Below, in pieces: positions 54,047 through 63,133 of a DNA stretch of 64,000 nucleotides. Positions within the stretch are counted from its first letter, which is position 1. Each line of letters starts with the position of its first letter. The notes under the pieces were generated by a model. That model saw only the letters and a list, made by a program, of their open reading frames with translations. It was not told the origin of the DNA and made no database searches. Position numbers and translations under genes: made by a program. The DNA comes from CAVQBP01 sp963710745 (lineage in GTDB: Bacteria > Bacteroidota > Ignavibacteria > Ignavibacteriales > Ignavibacteriaceae). Where the stretch lies: NCBI GenBank assembly GCA_963710745.1, contig CAVQBP010000008.1, positions 110,737-174,736 of the forward strand, read 5' to 3'.

Positions 54047-54399
54047 TAATTTTGTTCGGGGAATTTTTCACTTACTACATCAATTATATTTCTGAAGTGT
54101 GGAAGGTCAGGCCAGTAAATGCTGACAACTTTTACAACATAAGTTCTCCCTTTTTCCAACTTATTGAAAACTGCTGTTGCATTGTGTTTATCGTGGTAAT
54201 AGTTATTTGCATCTTCAAATACTTCATCGTCTGTAAAAATTAAATACCTGCCCGATTCATCTCCAAATTTCTCAGAATTCGTTACCGTAATTGTCACTTC
54301 TTTTTCGGTCAAAAATCTTTCAAAAAAGAGGTATCCGAAGATTAAACTTGTGCTAATAATAATTAATCCGATAATAATTTTTCTATTTGTTAAAGTCAT
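54046..54399 (-). CDS. Membrane-anchored hypothetical protein, 117 aa
   Basis: One N-terminal membrane helix at about 8-25 (IIIGLIIISTSLIFGYLFF) and a soluble domain with YLIFTDDEVFEDANNYYHDK and RTYVVKVVSIYWPDLPHFRN. The layout (anchor, ITVTNSEK, YLIFTDDEVFED, then a C-terminal NIIDV) resembles DUF1523-type proteins, a low-confidence likeness. It starts 17 bp after a 38-aa membrane protein frame on the same strand, probably one operon. Function unknown. Confidence 0.75.
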   Translation of the reverse strand: MTLTNRKIIIGLIIISTSLIFGYLFFERFLTEKEVTITVTNSEKFGDESGRYLIFTDDEVFEDANNYYHDKHNATAVFNKLEKGRTYVVKVVSIYWPDLPHFRNIIDVVSEKFPEQN

Positions 54400-54416
54400 A
54401 TTTTTTAATATTTAAT

Positions 54417-54533
54417 TTATTTATTTGATACTTTCCTGTGCCAGGAATGTTTTGGCTCTGAAACCAAAAAATATAAAAGGATAAAAAATGATATAATTGA
54501 CAGACCGGAATAAATTAGTATCAGATACAACAT
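54417..54533 (-). CDS. 38-aa single-helix membrane protein
   Basis: A short frame from the ATG at 54533 encodes a hydrophobic helix at about 1-24 (LYLILIYSGLSIISFFILL) and a basic tail (EPKHSWHRKVSNK). A weak CGGAAA site lies upstream. It ends 17 bp before the 117-aa membrane protein gene. The clean membrane-plus-basic-tail build supports a real gene; no family is recognised. Confidence 0.5.
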   Translation of the reverse strand: MLYLILIYSGLSIISFFILLYFLVSEPKHSWHRKVSNK

Positions 54534-54760
54534 AATATTTCCGTTATTTTAAAGAAAATGGAAAATGATTTTTTACCCAAGCTATCCCTTATATTTAACT
54601 TTTTAGCATATATATGTAAATCTAACGTATAAGAGGCACAACAATGATACCAATAAAACGTTTCAAAATGCTAAATTTCTTATGCAGATAAATAAGGCAG
54701 GTGGTAAATTTTATATTAAATGCAGTAGTTTTGTAATAATTACAATACTATAAAATTAAG

Positions 54761-54833
54761 AGCCAACTGCCGGAATCGAACCGGCGACCTGCTCATTACG
54801 AATGAGCTGCTCTACCAGCTGAGCTAAGTTGGC
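54761..54833 (-). tRNA. tRNA-Thr (anticodon CGT)
   Basis: A 73-base cloverleaf on the minus strand: acceptor GCCAACT/AGTTGGC with discriminator T, D-stem GCTC/GAGC, anticodon stem GCTCA/TGAGC with loop TTCGTAA, variable loop AGGTC, and T-arm GCCGG-TTCGAAT-CCGGC. The anticodon CGT reads ACG (Thr). The 3' CCA is not encoded. It stands alone between the small membrane protein pair and the COX24-type gene. Confidence 0.97.
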
Positions 54834-54955
54834 TTAAAATTAAGATAAATAAAAGGACAATTAAAAGATTTGGTAATTATCCCACTTAACAAAAGGAAGG
54901 TGCAAATTTTTTCAATGCCTGGCTAAACTATGCCGGGGAAATCCACTCTAATATA

Positions 54956-55051
54956 TTATCTTAATTTCTTTTTATGTCTGTTCTTTCTCAATCTTTTCTT
55001 TCTTTTGTGTGTAGACATTTTATGTCTTTTTCTTTTTTTACCGCAGGGCAT
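54956..55051 (-). CDS. 31-aa AURKAIP1/COX24-domain protein (mS38-like)
   Basis: A very basic 31-aa protein beginning MPCGKKRKRHKMSTHKRKKR. This is the short AURKAIP1/COX24 domain that is highly conserved in Bacteroidota and is related to mitochondrial small-subunit protein mS38; it is probably a ribosomal component. A perfect GGAGG lies 6 bases before the ATG, inside the last codons of the upstream gene, and the start overlaps that gene's stop by one base (TAATG), so translation is coupled. Confidence 0.88.
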   Translation of the reverse strand: MPCGKKRKRHKMSTHKRKKRLRKNRHKKKLR

Positions 55052-55953
55052 TAATTACCTCCATTCTTTTCATGTGATTTTAATAATTCTTCTGCTCTTT
55101 TTCCTGCATCAGAATTCGGATTAATAGCAACAGCTTTTTCAAGCCATTCTTTAGATTTTTCTAAATTCCCAGCTGCTAAATTAACAATTCCTAAATTCAA
55201 AGTCCCAATTTGATGACCGGGTTCGTATTTCAAAGCTTGTTTCATTTCAGTTATTGCCGTAGTATAATCCCCCAGGTTGTAATAGCAGACTCCCATATCT
55301 ATCCTGACATCTGCATTTTTAGGATTTTTTTCCAGGTATTTTTTATAATTGTCAATGGCTTTAGAGTAAAAACCGGCATCATTTTGTGTATGTGCTAACT
55401 GAAGCTGCAGCTCAGCATCATCCGGATTAGCTTTTAACTTAGCTTCAAGCTCATTTATTTTATTAATGGCGCTTAAATCTACACTTGGCTGATTTACAGT
55501 ACTTTCACTTGTATTGGTTACTGAAACAGGCGGAGTGCTTAAAACTCCGGAGGAAATAATAATTACAATAGCAATTACTAAAATTGCTCCGAAAATTATC
55601 AGGAACATTTTAGTATTTAAGGTTTTCCCTTTCTTTTCCTCTCCCTTGGAGGCCGTAATCGTTCGACTTGTTTTTTTAGGTGTAGATGTTTTTTTAACCT
55701 GTTTCTTTGATTTGCTTCCTTTAGTTTCCAGCTTGATTCCGCATGAAGAACATATTGTATTATTTACATCATTCTCCTCACCACAATTCCAGCAAATCAC
55801 TTTATCCGGATTACTGTCTGCATCAGCAGATGAACTGTCCTGTTCTATATAACTATCATCTAAATAACTATCACCTAATTTTGAACCGCAGTTAGGACAA
55901 AACTTATAATCCTTCTCTAACTTTGCACCACATTCTGGACAAAAATTCTTCAT
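55051..55953 (-). CDS. Double zinc-ribbon, single-helix, TPR protein
   Basis: A 300-aa membrane protein. Two zinc ribbons lie at the N-terminus (Cys5, 8, 19, 22 and Cys54, 57, 68, 71), then a Lys/Thr-rich linker (about 75-110), one membrane helix (about 116-138) and at least three TPRs (about 165-290; AELQLQLAHTQNDAGFYSKAIDNYKKYLE and following). The ribbons should be cytoplasmic and the TPRs outside. Function unknown. It is coupled to the 31-aa basic protein downstream and lies 12 bp after the HU gene. Confidence 0.85.
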   Translation of the reverse strand: MKNFCPECGAKLEKDYKFCPNCGSKLGDSYLDDSYIEQDSSSADADSNPDKVICWNCGEENDVNNTICSSCGIKLETKGSKSKKQVKKTSTPKKTSRTITASKGEEKKGKTLNTKMFLIIFGAILVIAIVIIISSGVLSTPPVSVTNTSESTVNQPSVDLSAINKINELEAKLKANPDDAELQLQLAHTQNDAGFYSKAIDNYKKYLEKNPKNADVRIDMGVCYYNLGDYTTAITEMKQALKYEPGHQIGTLNLGIVNLAAGNLEKSKEWLEKAVAINPNSDAGKRAEELLKSHEKNGGN

Positions 55954-55965
55954 AAATTATTCTTC

Positions 55966-56256
55966 TTATACTTCTTTCATTCCAGTATCGACAATTTCCT
56001 TAAACTCTTTGGAAAATTTAAATGTCGGGACAAAATGTTCAGGTACAAAAACCTGTTCACCTGTTTTAGGATTTCTTGCCTGGCGTGCATTTTTCTTTTT
56101 GACTTTATAACTGCCAAAGCCTCTAATTTCTATTCCTCTTCCTTCCTTTAGAGATTCTATCACAGTCTTTATGAAACCTTCAATAATGGCTTCAGTTTCC
56201 AATTTTGTCAAACCGGTTCCTGCAGCAACTTTATCCACTATATCTGCTTTTGTCAT
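55966..56256 (-). CDS. HU/IHF-family DNA-binding protein
   Basis: A 96-aa nucleoid protein. It has TKADIVDKVAAGTGLTKLET, then GFGSYKVKKKNARQARNPKTGE with the DNA-bending arm, and VPEHFVPTFKFSKEFKEIV at the C-terminus. A GGTGA site precedes the ATG. It is the first gene of a short minus-strand group with the zinc-ribbon/TPR protein and the COX24-type protein. HU and IHF cannot be told apart here; HU is the default. Confidence 0.95.
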   Translation of the reverse strand: MTKADIVDKVAAGTGLTKLETEAIIEGFIKTVIESLKEGRGIEIRGFGSYKVKKKNARQARNPKTGEQVFVPEHFVPTFKFSKEFKEIVDTGMKEV

Positions 56257-56481
56257 TTTTCACCTTCATCATTTTGTTTGTAACTCATTATAATTTAATG
56301 ATTTAAATTATACAAGTAGATATAGAAAATCAATTAATATGTTTGTGACATATACCACCTGGCTAAAAGTGATGAATTCAAAAAAACATAAGTTTGAATA
56401 TATAAATAAATGAAGAAATTTGTAATTCAAAAATTAAGTATATATCAAGAATACTCAGTCAACAATAATATGACAAAATAA

Positions 56482-58776
56482 TTACTTTTCTTTTATTTTA
56501 ATTAATACCACACCATGCGACGGAACAAATGTCTTATATTGATTTTCAAACAAACCTACATCTTTCTGCCGCCAAAGATCTCTAACAATACATTTACCAT
56601 TCAATCCAAGCTGATTGAAACTGGTAGAAACCTCAGTCTTTTCATTACTCCTGTTAAACAAACCAACTGCTATAGAACCATCCTGGAGATTCTTAGCCCA
56701 GACTTCAAGATCTCCTTCTTTAGAAATTCTGCTTGCCTGCTTCCCAAGCGGATCCTGATCAACAGCTAGAACTTCATCATTTGTGAGTAAACCGAGAGTA
56801 AAGTCATCTAGTTTAGTCATATCACAGCCAATTAATAAAGGAGCGGAAAGCAAGCACCACATACTAATATGAGTATATTGTTCATTTGGTGTCAATCTTG
56901 TCGGATGAAGGTTTTCTCCCCAGCCGACCATTCCGACTACCAGCATATCAGGATCATTCCAGTGTCCGGGTCCTGCATATTTTTCATGCCCGTTTTGATT
57001 GAAAGCGATATCACTCATACTTTGCCAGGTATCTGTGATATCACCTGTAGTACGCCAGCAATTACCCCCTACTTTTGCACCCCACTCCCAGACATTACCC
57101 ATACCGTATTGGCAAAGACTATAGACAATATCCCTGTTAACTTTATTAAGCGCCTCTCTCATAACAAAGTAAGGTTTCATTAAATCCTGTAAATTATTTC
57201 TATCTCCATCGTAGGAGCACCAATCATATTTAAGATAATCAACACCCCACTCGCCATATTTCTGTGCATCTTTATTTTCATGCTGAAAGCTGCCAATACA
57301 GCCTCCGCAGGTTAATGGACCGGGTGAAGAGTAGATCCCCATTTTCAATCCTTTATCATGAATAAAATTACCCAGAGATTTCATATCCGGGAATCTTTTA
57401 TTAGGATTGATATACCCGTTATTGTCTCTTGGTTTACCTTGAAGGGTTGGATCATCTGAACCGGGCTTTGTTTCCCAGTAATCGTCAATATTAATATATG
57501 TCCACCCATGATTAACTAAACCGCTATTAACCATAGCATCAGCAGCAGCTCTTATTTTCTTATCGCTAACTGAGCCCGCAAAACAGTTCCAGCTATTCCA
57601 TCCTAGCGGAGGAGTTAATGCAATTTTATCTCCGCAGATTATTTTGAATTCTTTTTTCGTAGTACCAAGTTTATTGGTTGCCTCTAATACAATATTATAT
57701 TCTCCCCTTTTCTTCATTACACCGGTAATGATTCCTGTTTTTGAATCAAGTTGAAGTCCTGAAGGTAAATTTTCAGCTGAAAATTCCATCGGCCTGTTAC
57801 CGGTTGCAGGTATCCTATACAAAAAAGATGCTCCGGGTCTTACACCGTAAACCTGTGTACCATTAATTTTAGGCGAAGGAGATGGTTTCGGGGTAAGAAT
57901 AACGTATTCGCTTTTTTTAACTTTATCATATTCATTATTTATCAATTCAATATTAGAAATATTTTTTGCATCAGCGGACTGATTCAATATTTCAGCAGAA
58001 ACTTCAGGAGAAATTTTATCTATAGCTGAAGCATATTTTTCTGCAATTTCGGAATAGTTGCCGGGTATCCAATCTTTATCCCAGATATTATCGTTTCGTA
58101 CCCATGATATCTCCATCAAATCAGTTATATCAGGAAAATCCTTTTCGATCAGACTCCACACATATGCCTTAGGATCATGTTCATAAAGAGAAAAATAGAA
58201 AGCAAATCCGCCCTGGTTGTTATTCACTTTAATGAATATTTTATTGTCTCCTTTTTTCAGCTTCAAATCTGAAGTATCCTGGTTTGGAGAGCATCCGCGG
58301 TCGATTTTATGATTAATTATCAGGTTATCATTGAACCATACTTTCAATCCATCATCACTGCCGAAATAAGCTTTAACAGATGTATCGCGATCACATATAA
58401 TATTTCTTTGAAGGTATACCGCACTATTAACCAACGCCGGGAAATTAATAATTGAACCGTCGGTCCAGTTTTGTTTTTCCCACTTAAACTTACCGCCATT
58501 ATATTGTTTATTTATATCATTATTATCTTCCGGCGGGAATTTTTCTTCAAATGATTTACCCGGTTCAGCGGGGAAAAAGCCAACACTATACCAGGCTCCC
58601 AGATTTAACTTAAATCTTGAATTAACTTCCTGCTGAGTTTTAATGAAAGCTTCTCTTGAAGCAATGAGAGTAGCGATCCAGTTATCTTTCTTTATATAAT
58701 AATCAGGATTCTGACTGAAAGTAACTGATGAAATAGAAATTAGAATAAAAAGAAAATATGTTATATTTTTTCGCAT
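56482..58776 (-). CDS. Alpha-galactosidase (GH27) with N-terminal accessory domains
   Basis: A 764-aa secreted enzyme that removes alpha-galactosyl side groups. The signal peptide (1-21) is followed by a jelly-roll-like region (about 95-200), an Ig-like putative-domain of the He_PIG type (about 305-380; GVRPGASFLYRIPATG, GLQLDSKTGIITGV), and the GH27 barrel from TPPLGWNSWNCF at 388-399. Nucleophile Asp518 (YLKYDWC) and acid/base Asp579 (WRTTGDI) are present, as is HWNDPDMLVVG. An AGGGA site precedes the ATG. It follows two GH5-type genes on the same strand, pointing to galactomannan use. Confidence 0.96.
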   Translation of the reverse strand: MRKNITYFLFILISISSVTFSQNPDYYIKKDNWIATLIASREAFIKTQQEVNSRFKLNLGAWYSVGFFPAEPGKSFEEKFPPEDNNDINKQYNGGKFKWEKQNWTDGSIINFPALVNSAVYLQRNIICDRDTSVKAYFGSDDGLKVWFNDNLIINHKIDRGCSPNQDTSDLKLKKGDNKIFIKVNNNQGGFAFYFSLYEHDPKAYVWSLIEKDFPDITDLMEISWVRNDNIWDKDWIPGNYSEIAEKYASAIDKISPEVSAEILNQSADAKNISNIELINNEYDKVKKSEYVILTPKPSPSPKINGTQVYGVRPGASFLYRIPATGNRPMEFSAENLPSGLQLDSKTGIITGVMKKRGEYNIVLEATNKLGTTKKEFKIICGDKIALTPPLGWNSWNCFAGSVSDKKIRAAADAMVNSGLVNHGWTYINIDDYWETKPGSDDPTLQGKPRDNNGYINPNKRFPDMKSLGNFIHDKGLKMGIYSSPGPLTCGGCIGSFQHENKDAQKYGEWGVDYLKYDWCSYDGDRNNLQDLMKPYFVMREALNKVNRDIVYSLCQYGMGNVWEWGAKVGGNCWRTTGDITDTWQSMSDIAFNQNGHEKYAGPGHWNDPDMLVVGMVGWGENLHPTRLTPNEQYTHISMWCLLSAPLLIGCDMTKLDDFTLGLLTNDEVLAVDQDPLGKQASRISKEGDLEVWAKNLQDGSIAVGLFNRSNEKTEVSTSFNQLGLNGKCIVRDLWRQKDVGLFENQYKTFVPSHGVVLIKIKEK

Positions 58777-58826
58777 CTTTAATCCCTAAAGTTAAATTGA
58801 AAATGGTTTTTGTATTACTCTAAATA

Positions 58827-60197
58827 TCATTTAATTGTTTGAACTGGTTTATCAGTAAAAACAAATTTTTCTTTGTTTTGAAGTTCAATCATTTTTTGTG
58901 CATGTTCTTTGAAAATAGATAAAGTCGATGTATCAGAATTATAAATGGAATTAAGTCCCTGAGGTTCCTGCGGCGGATCGCCAACAAACGGATCACCAGG
59001 TATCCATTTAAAATCTTTATGCTGCGGTCTGCCTTCCCCTCCCCACGACCATACATTTGTACCAGCTACTGGTGATCCTGAAGCAGCACTATCATAGATT
59101 ATACTTAATATTTTTTTGAAGTATGTATCTCTGGCAGCAGTTGGAGTACCCGGACTGTATAGCTCATTATCCCGCGGCAAACCGAATTCTTCCATAACAA
59201 TCGGTTTACTTACCTCACGCGCAAAACTTATATGTTCATTAATATAATCAATTGCATTATTTTCTGTTCTCTGATAAGTTTCGTCTATCTTTTTTGCGTT
59301 AAACCACCCCCAGTTTTTTGGCCATAAATGAAAAGTCATATAATCAATATATTTAGTTTTATGGGCAGTTAAATAAATAGCTGAATCTTCAATGCTTCCC
59401 TTGAGTCCTTCGTTCCCGGTTGTAACAAGGTGGTTGGGATCAATACTATGAATAAATTGTGCAGTAGTTTTTATCCACCTGTAATATTCCTCGAGCCAGT
59501 ATTTATTTCTTCCCGGACGAGGTTCATTAGCCAGTTCCCAAGCCATAATAGCCGGATCTTCATAATAGTAACTACCGGTATATTTATTTTTCCTGGTAAT
59601 AAGTGAATAGATATAATGCAGGTAAAATTCATCAGCTTTTTCATTTCCATAAAAGGTTGCCGAATAATCCATAAAGTTGCCGTAATTGCCGTTAGCCGGA
59701 TCAACACCGCCTCCGCCGTTTGCCCAGTCATTATATTGAGCCATGCCGCCGGTCCACTCCCAATAATTATTTAAAAATATTACTGCATGCATATTCCTTT
59801 TTCTCATTTCCGAAAGAAGGAAATCGAGACCGTCGAGCAAATTTTCATCATAAATACCAGGTTTTATTTGAATGGCAGGTTTTAATGAATTAGTTATATA
59901 TGATTCTTCAGAAGCGCCTAATATCCGTAAATTTGTAAGGCCCAACGATTTCAGCTCATCAAGTTCTGCAATCAATCTTGCTCTATTTCCCGTTTTACCC
60001 GGAGATCCTAAATAGCAGCCATACCATAAATTAACACCGGCATAATAATACGGTTTCCCGCTAAGTTCAAAATGAGTTCCGTTAACTTTAACAAAATCAG
60101 GATTTCCACTTAAAAAAGAAGAAGAACATGTTTCAAAAAAAAAGGAGACGAATAAAATAGAAGAGAAAAAAAAGATTTTACGCATGATAATATTCAT
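58827..60197 (-). CDS. GH5-family glycoside hydrolase, probably endo-beta-1,4-mannanase, lipoprotein
   Basis: A 456-aa lipoprotein (Cys24 in FETCSSS) with a GH5 barrel. The acid/base Glu225 lies in WELANEPRPG and the nucleophile is probably Glu337 in VMEEFGLPRD. The sequence style (FSGKPYYYAGVNLWYG-like start, WEWTGGMAQYNDW) matches GH5_7 beta-mannanases, while a cellulase is less likely. The start could be Met5 (60185). It lies between a second GH5-type gene and an alpha-galactosidase with gaps of 131 and 50 bp, probably one operon. Confidence 0.9.
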   Translation of the reverse strand: MNIIMRKIFFFSSILFVSFFFETCSSSFLSGNPDFVKVNGTHFELSGKPYYYAGVNLWYGCYLGSPGKTGNRARLIAELDELKSLGLTNLRILGASEESYITNSLKPAIQIKPGIYDENLLDGLDFLLSEMRKRNMHAVIFLNNYWEWTGGMAQYNDWANGGGGVDPANGNYGNFMDYSATFYGNEKADEFYLHYIYSLITRKNKYTGSYYYEDPAIMAWELANEPRPGRNKYWLEEYYRWIKTTAQFIHSIDPNHLVTTGNEGLKGSIEDSAIYLTAHKTKYIDYMTFHLWPKNWGWFNAKKIDETYQRTENNAIDYINEHISFAREVSKPIVMEEFGLPRDNELYSPGTPTAARDTYFKKILSIIYDSAASGSPVAGTNVWSWGGEGRPQHKDFKWIPGDPFVGDPPQEPQGLNSIYNSDTSTLSIFKEHAQKMIELQNKEKFVFTDKPVQTIK

Positions 60198-60328
60198 ATA
60201 AATTATTTCGAATTTCTTATTTAGATTAAAAATTTAATTGTCAGACATTGTTCAGATAATACTTACTGGTTCAACCAAATATTCTTTCTAAGTAATTTAA
60301 AATTTCCGGGATACCTCTAATAATCAAA

Positions 60329-62767
60329 TTATCTTAAGAGGATCATCTTTTTAGTTACTAAATAGTTTCCTGCCTTAATGGTATAGAAATATATACCGCC
60401 GCTTAATCCGGATGCATCAAACATAACATTATATGTACCCGCAGATACTTCTTTATTTAAAAGTGTTTCTATCCTTTGACCAAGTATATTATAAACAGTC
60501 AGATTTACATCAGAGGTTTTGGGAATTGCAAACCTTATCGTTGTAGACGGATTAAAAGGATTTGGAAAATTTTGCGAGAGAGAATATTCTGCCGGTATCA
60601 AATTATTATTTCCAGCAATACCTGTCGTTTTGGGAACTCCGTATATTTCTATTTCATTTATTGAGAATGCAGTTACACCCGGAATAGTTAAAACAAAAAG
60701 GACATACCTTCCACTGCCCTCTAAACTGTCCAAAGTCTCCACGTTGGATATGCCGCCGGTAGCATTTGTTATGGAATATAAAATATCCCACTTAACAGAA
60801 TCATCTGTAGCTTGTACTGAATACCATTTGGCATAACCATCTTTTGCCCAACGAATAACTATTTTATTAATTAACATTGATCTTCCCAGATCAATTAGTA
60901 TTCTCTGATTATTCCCAGGTACTGCCTGCCACTTTGTAAAATTATTACCATCAACCAAATTTTCAGGTTTACTAAAGCTGAAAGCTGCCGTATCATTTGA
61001 CGAGACAGTTACAGGAGCTCCTATTGCTCTATCCAGTTTATCAGCAGGCATTACTTTTACCGTAAGTGTTAGTGAATCGGTGATATCCCCTTTCGATACT
61101 AATGTGTAAGTATTATGCCCCGAATCAGGATACACTTCCATCGAACCTTTTACCGGAATGGATTCATCATTAATCTTTGCAGATGAATTTTTAACTACCT
61201 GCCAGTTAAGTGTAGAACTTTCACCAATACCTACCTGAGCGGGCATAGCTGTGAAAATCATTATTTTACCTGTCGGCAGTACAGTAAGATTAACGGTCAT
61301 CGAATCATTAACCTGACCGGATGTCATTAAGGTATAAGATGCAGAAACGGAAGGAAAGACAAAGAGACTATCTGCTGCCGTAACACTTTGACCATTTAGT
61401 GTTACTGAAGAACCATCCTGCGTATCCCAATGCAGCAAAGTACTATCGCTTTTCTGTATTGTTGTGGCATCAAGATAAAATCGGTATATCGTTCCTGTTT
61501 TTGGATCAAGAACAATATCATTATGATGATGAATATACATATCCGATAATGCAGCTGCTGTTCTGGAATGATCATTATTTTTTGCATTATCATATGCCTG
61601 GGTATCACCCCACCATGACCAGGATAATGCACCGGCATATCCGGTATAATATAACTTTTCATACAAATCCTGGTAAGGTACACCAAACGCGTCTTCCATA
61701 AAAAATTCTGCAATAACTAAAGGTTTATTTAATTCCCAGGTTGAAAATGGATGATGGAAAGGAGACAATCCTGTTCCTGCCCAACTGTAATAATGCACTG
61801 TATAAAAATCTAATGTTCCATCGGGATCACCGCCTGCATTAATTAATCTGTCATCCCTGTAAAAGTTAGTATTTGCAGCATTTGGCGAATAATATTTATT
61901 TATAATTTCCTGTGCGGATAAATAAGTACCATGTACAGCTTTATATTCTTCTTCCATTACAGATTTCTGTTTTTCAGTTAAGGAATTGTAGAAACCGGCT
62001 TTCGATAATGCTTTTGCGGGTGTATTTACATCTGTATTTGCTGTTAAACCCCAGGTACCGTTTGTTACCTGTGCAGTAGGATCTGCCCTGTGGATAGCAC
62101 CGGCAGTTAAATTCACAAATCGTTGCACATCAAATTCAGAGACATGAACTCTATCGCTCCAATTACCTATTTCAGTAAAACCTTCCGGTTCATTAAAAAT
62201 TTCCCATGCAATTATCGCAGGATGACCTTTTACACCTTCGACCATAGGTATAAGTGCATTGTTAATGTATGCACGTATTGCAGAAGTATCGGTTAATAAT
62301 TTTTTATTTCTATTAATAATAGTTGTATTGAGAGAAGTTCTGAGCATATCATGAGACCAAAGACATAAAAGCAGACCGACTTTATGCGCCCATGCCGAAT
62401 CCAATATTTGTTTCAAATCAGATACTGCACCTGTCCCCGGACTAATAACCATACCGCTGTTATTAAACTCAGGTGTCACAGTTCCATCAGTATGGAGCCA
62501 GAACCGCATAGAATTTCCGCCGTCAGCATGAATTTCGGAGAAAATTTGCCCGAACCTGGTAAAATTTGTTGAACCAGGTCCAATATCACCTGCAAAATTT
62601 ACCCAGGCTATATTTGAACCGTTCATAAATATTTGCTGATTATTAAAATGTATCCTGTCATTTTGTGCATTTGAAATTTGCGGGGAAATGATTGTAAGAA
62701 ATAATATTACACAAAAAGAAGTAAGTGAATTATTTTTATTGAAAATAAGAGTAAAAAAATTGCTCAT
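60329..62767 (-). CDS. Secreted GH5-like glycosidase with discoidin domain and T9SS sorting domain
   Basis: An about 812-aa cargo of type IX secretion. After the signal peptide (to about residue 35) a GH5-like barrel has IIAWEIFNEPEG with acid/base Glu at about 193 and LVIAEFFMED with nucleophile Glu at about 354. The middle holds two short beta domains. Residues about 585-715 form an F5/8 type C (discoidin/CBM32-like) domain (LVDGNNFTKWQAVPGN, RILIDLGR), and the last 85 residues are the sorting domain (SQNFPNPFNPSTTIRFAIPK ... KKMILLR). I chose the second ATG (62767), which is 5 bases after GGAG. Mannan or another beta-glycan is the likely substrate. Confidence 0.92.
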   Translation of the reverse strand: MSNFFTLIFNKNNSLTSFCVILFLTIISPQISNAQNDRIHFNNQQIFMNGSNIAWVNFAGDIGPGSTNFTRFGQIFSEIHADGGNSMRFWLHTDGTVTPEFNNSGMVISPGTGAVSDLKQILDSAWAHKVGLLLCLWSHDMLRTSLNTTIINRNKKLLTDTSAIRAYINNALIPMVEGVKGHPAIIAWEIFNEPEGFTEIGNWSDRVHVSEFDVQRFVNLTAGAIHRADPTAQVTNGTWGLTANTDVNTPAKALSKAGFYNSLTEKQKSVMEEEYKAVHGTYLSAQEIINKYYSPNAANTNFYRDDRLINAGGDPDGTLDFYTVHYYSWAGTGLSPFHHPFSTWELNKPLVIAEFFMEDAFGVPYQDLYEKLYYTGYAGALSWSWWGDTQAYDNAKNNDHSRTAAALSDMYIHHHNDIVLDPKTGTIYRFYLDATTIQKSDSTLLHWDTQDGSSVTLNGQSVTAADSLFVFPSVSASYTLMTSGQVNDSMTVNLTVLPTGKIMIFTAMPAQVGIGESSTLNWQVVKNSSAKINDESIPVKGSMEVYPDSGHNTYTLVSKGDITDSLTLTVKVMPADKLDRAIGAPVTVSSNDTAAFSFSKPENLVDGNNFTKWQAVPGNNQRILIDLGRSMLINKIVIRWAKDGYAKWYSVQATDDSVKWDILYSITNATGGISNVETLDSLEGSGRYVLFVLTIPGVTAFSINEIEIYGVPKTTGIAGNNNLIPAEYSLSQNFPNPFNPSTTIRFAIPKTSDVNLTVYNILGQRIETLLNKEVSAGTYNVMFDASGLSGGIYFYTIKAGNYLVTKKMILLR

Positions 62768-62770
62768 CAT

Positions 62771-63133
62771 GTCTCCATGCTCTTTGATTACAAAAACTTA
62801 TTACAAAAAATTATTTAAACAAATTTCGCACCATTTTTAAATTTAATCTCTAGCATTAAATTATATAAATTTGACTAATTATTTGACTATTAAAACCATG
62901 TATCAAGCTTGTTTATTCATATTATTAAATTTAAATTATTATAAAAATAAATGTTTATAAATTTGATAATAAATAAATTGATGCTAATAAATTATTATAC
63001 CGCCATTTGTTTATAACTTTCAGATATGAATATCCTTCTTCTATTCATCAATTAATTTTATCGTTCTTAATATAACAAGTTAGCATATTATTTATTATTA
63101 TTCCGTCAGAATTTTCAGATTTAAAATTACTTG
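62771..63133. other. AT-rich intergenic region between divergent genes
   Basis: No gene, RNA or strong palindrome was seen in this 360-bp stretch. It must hold the promoters of the divergent glycosidase operon and of the mannosyltransferase-like gene. No copy of the galactose operator TGCAAwCGwTTGCA is present. Confidence 0.6.

Noticed and set aside
54644..54691. 15-codon plus-strand frame with AAGAGG upstream
   Set aside because: Too short, with no recognisable feature; the ribosome-site likeness alone is not enough.
61399..61713. Overlapping frames of about 100 codons on both strands inside the 60329-62767 gene
   Set aside because: They lie within the GH5-like barrel coding sequence in other frames and have no protein-like character.
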